Of a stretch of 64,000 bases of DNA, positions 62,882-64,000 are shown piece by piece. The stretch is from Streptomyces griseus (GTDB lineage: Bacteria > Actinomycetota > Actinomycetes > Streptomycetales > Streptomycetaceae). The DNA is taken from contig NZ_UAVD01000011.1 in NCBI RefSeq assembly GCF_900460065.1, forward strand, positions 82,125 to 146,124. The letters are read 5' to 3'. Both the position numbers and the translations under genes were made by a program. How positions within the stretch are numbered: position 1 is the first letter of the stretch; each line of letters starts with the position of its first letter. Under the pieces are notes generated by a model, which searched no databases, was not told where the DNA came from, and was given only the letters and a program-made list of their open reading frames with translations.

Positions 62882-64000
62882 GTGATCTCGACAGCCATTC
62901 GCCTGGCCCGTGTGGGCAGCAGGTCGGAACTGGCGGCAGCGTTGTTGATGGGGCTGGGATATCCCTGCGTCATGCTCGCCGCGCTCATTCCCCACATCTG
63001 GTTCTTCGCGGCGGCCACCGCTGTCACGTACGCCACCGACTGGTATCTGCACCAGAAGGGGAGCTATCTGGTCAACCGCCTGGGCAAGGTGCGCGCCGGG
63101 CTGTCGATCCGCTTCCTGCTGCGGCAGCTCATGGTCATCCTGCTGCTGGCCCGGCTGGATCTCGCCGAGTCGCCGCTGTTCTACTCGGCGGTGGCCTGCT
63201 TCCTGGTCTTCTACGGGCTCCAGGCGCCGCACGGCGCCCTGACGACCCTGATCCGGCTCCGCCGCACCATGCCGGTCGTCACCCGCAACGTGGACCTGCA
63301 CGCGGTCCGCATCCCCGACGCCCCGCCCGGCGCGCTGCTGCGGCGCTCCGCCGAGAAGATGCTGCACCTCGACATCCCGGCCGTGGTGGGCATCCTGATC
63401 GCCGCCGGCACCGGCGAGAACATCATCGGCTACGTGGGCATCGGCCTGACGCTGCTGCTGGCCCTGCTCTACCTCGGGCTGCTGTTCCCGTACATGCGCC
63501 GCGGCCGGCTGGCTCCTCCGGCCCCCGCCGTGCTCAAGGCCGTCGACAGCTGGCTGCGCGACTACCAGCCGTCCGTGGTGCTCTACTTCTCCGGCTCCAA
63601 CGAGTCCGCCTACCAGGGCAACATGTGGCTGGACACCATGGCCCGGGTGGAGGGCCGGCCGCTGATCATCATGCGGGAGCGCGCCCTCGTCCCGCAGCTG
63701 GCCGAGACCTCCGTGCCGGTTCTCTGCGTCCCGGCGGGCACCCACCTGATGAACCTGGACCTCTCGACCGTCCGGGTCTGCCTGTACCCCGCCAACGTGG
63801 GCAAGAACATCCACATCCTGCGGGTCCCGACGATGAAGCACGTCTTCATCGGGCACGGCGACAGCGACAAGCTCGCCAGCGTCAACCCGTACTCCAAGGT
63901 CTACGACGAGGTCTGGACCGCGGGCCGGGCCGGCCGCGACCGCTACGCGCTGGCCGACGTCGGCGTCCTCGACCAGGACATCGTCGAGGTCGGCCGTCCG
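62882..64000 (+). CDS. CDP-glycerol/ribitol glycerophosphotransferase family (TagF-like), 3' end outside window
   Basis: 373 codons are visible and the frame is open to the window edge. The N-terminal 205 residues have about six membrane helices (LAALIPHIWFFAAATAVTYA, VVGILIAAGTGENIIGYVGI and others), unlike the classical soluble TagF. The C-terminal half begins the glycerophosphotransferase domain with VLYFSGSNESAYQGNMWLDT and the conserved HVFIGHGDSDKLASVNPYSK, YDEVWTAGRAGRDRY. That HGDSD loop holds the catalytic base of the family. It would polymerise a polyol phosphate from CDP-glycerol or CDP-ribitol. GTG 62882 has GGAGCAGG upstream. The partner CDP-ribitol synthase gene precedes it. Confidence 0.88.
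   Translation, partial: MISTAIRLARVGSRSELAAALLMGLGYPCVMLAALIPHIWFFAAATAVTYATDWYLHQKGSYLVNRLGKVRAGLSIRFLLRQLMVILLLARLDLAESPLFYSAVACFLVFYGLQAPHGALTTLIRLRRTMPVVTRNVDLHAVRIPDAPPGALLRRSAEKMLHLDIPAVVGILIAAGTGENIIGYVGIGLTLLLALLYLGLLFPYMRRGRLAPPAPAVLKAVDSWLRDYQPSVVLYFSGSNESAYQGNMWLDTMARVEGRPLIIMRERALVPQLAETSVPVLCVPAGTHLMNLDLSTVRVCLYPANVGKNIHILRVPTMKHVFIGHGDSDKLASVNPYSKVYDEVWTAGRAGRDRYALADVGVLDQDIVEVGRP

Overview
The window is a high-GC actinobacterial chromosome segment, almost certainly from a Streptomyces. The evidence is strong G/C bias at third codon positions, many GTG starts, promoters of the TAnnnT type directly in front of start codons, and a gene order (tig-clpP1-clpP2-clpX, valS-folC-ndk, mreBCD-pbp2-rodA, rne, rplU-rpmA-obg) that matches the Streptomyces core chromosome as I remember it. 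I saw no transposase, integrase, phage gene or CRISPR array.

Region 1 (1-13.5 kb) is mixed metabolism and membrane functions. It holds three paralogous amino-acid permeases (the first cut by the window edge), the biotin S-component BioY, an FAD-linked oxidoreductase, a ribose-5-phosphate isomerase B-type protein, an endonuclease VIII-like DNA glycosylase, a membrane-anchored SpoIIE/RsbU-type phosphatase, a CPA2 antiporter, an HD hydrolase, a family-3 acyltransferase and a 64-residue membrane protein. tRNA-Gly(TCC) and tRNA-Pro(TGG) follow.

Region 2 (14-42 kb) is housekeeping. It contains trigger factor and the ClpP1P2X protease, a proline/glutamine-rich membrane protein, ValS, FolC with a DUF4233 partner, Ndk, and the elongation/spore-wall cluster mreB-mreC-mreD-pbp2-rodA. 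After these come a CYTH-CHAD protein, a radical-SAM protein (TIGR03960 type), an unusual repeat-built membrane protein, the DUF2344/TIGR03936 partner with an apparent CTG start, and a very large RNase E/G.

Region 3 (42.1-58.7 kb) is accessory DNA between rne and rplU. Two convergent operons encode a cell-surface glycopolymer system. The plus-strand operon carries a DegT-type aminotransferase, a Gfo/Idh/MocA oxidoreductase, a GT2 glycosyltransferase, a UDP-sugar 6-dehydrogenase and a GalE-like epimerase. The minus-strand operon carries a WbpD-like N-acetyltransferase, an acyltransferase, a WbpI-type 2-epimerase and two glycosyltransferases. Together they hold one candidate for every step of the WbpA-B-E-D-I route to UDP-2,3-diacetamido-2,3-dideoxy-mannuronic acid. 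Beside them lie a secreted trypsin-fold protein that has lost its catalytic His and Ser and carries six FG-GAP-like repeats, and about 1.7 kb of degenerate DNA with remnants of small secreted proteins.

Region 4 (58.7-64 kb) is rplU-rpmA-obg, followed by a Bcs1-like cytidylyltransferase/SDR fusion (predicted CDP-ribitol synthase) and the start of a TagF-like polyol-phosphate polymerase. Cell-wall glycopolymer genes therefore flank the ribosomal/obg block on both sides.
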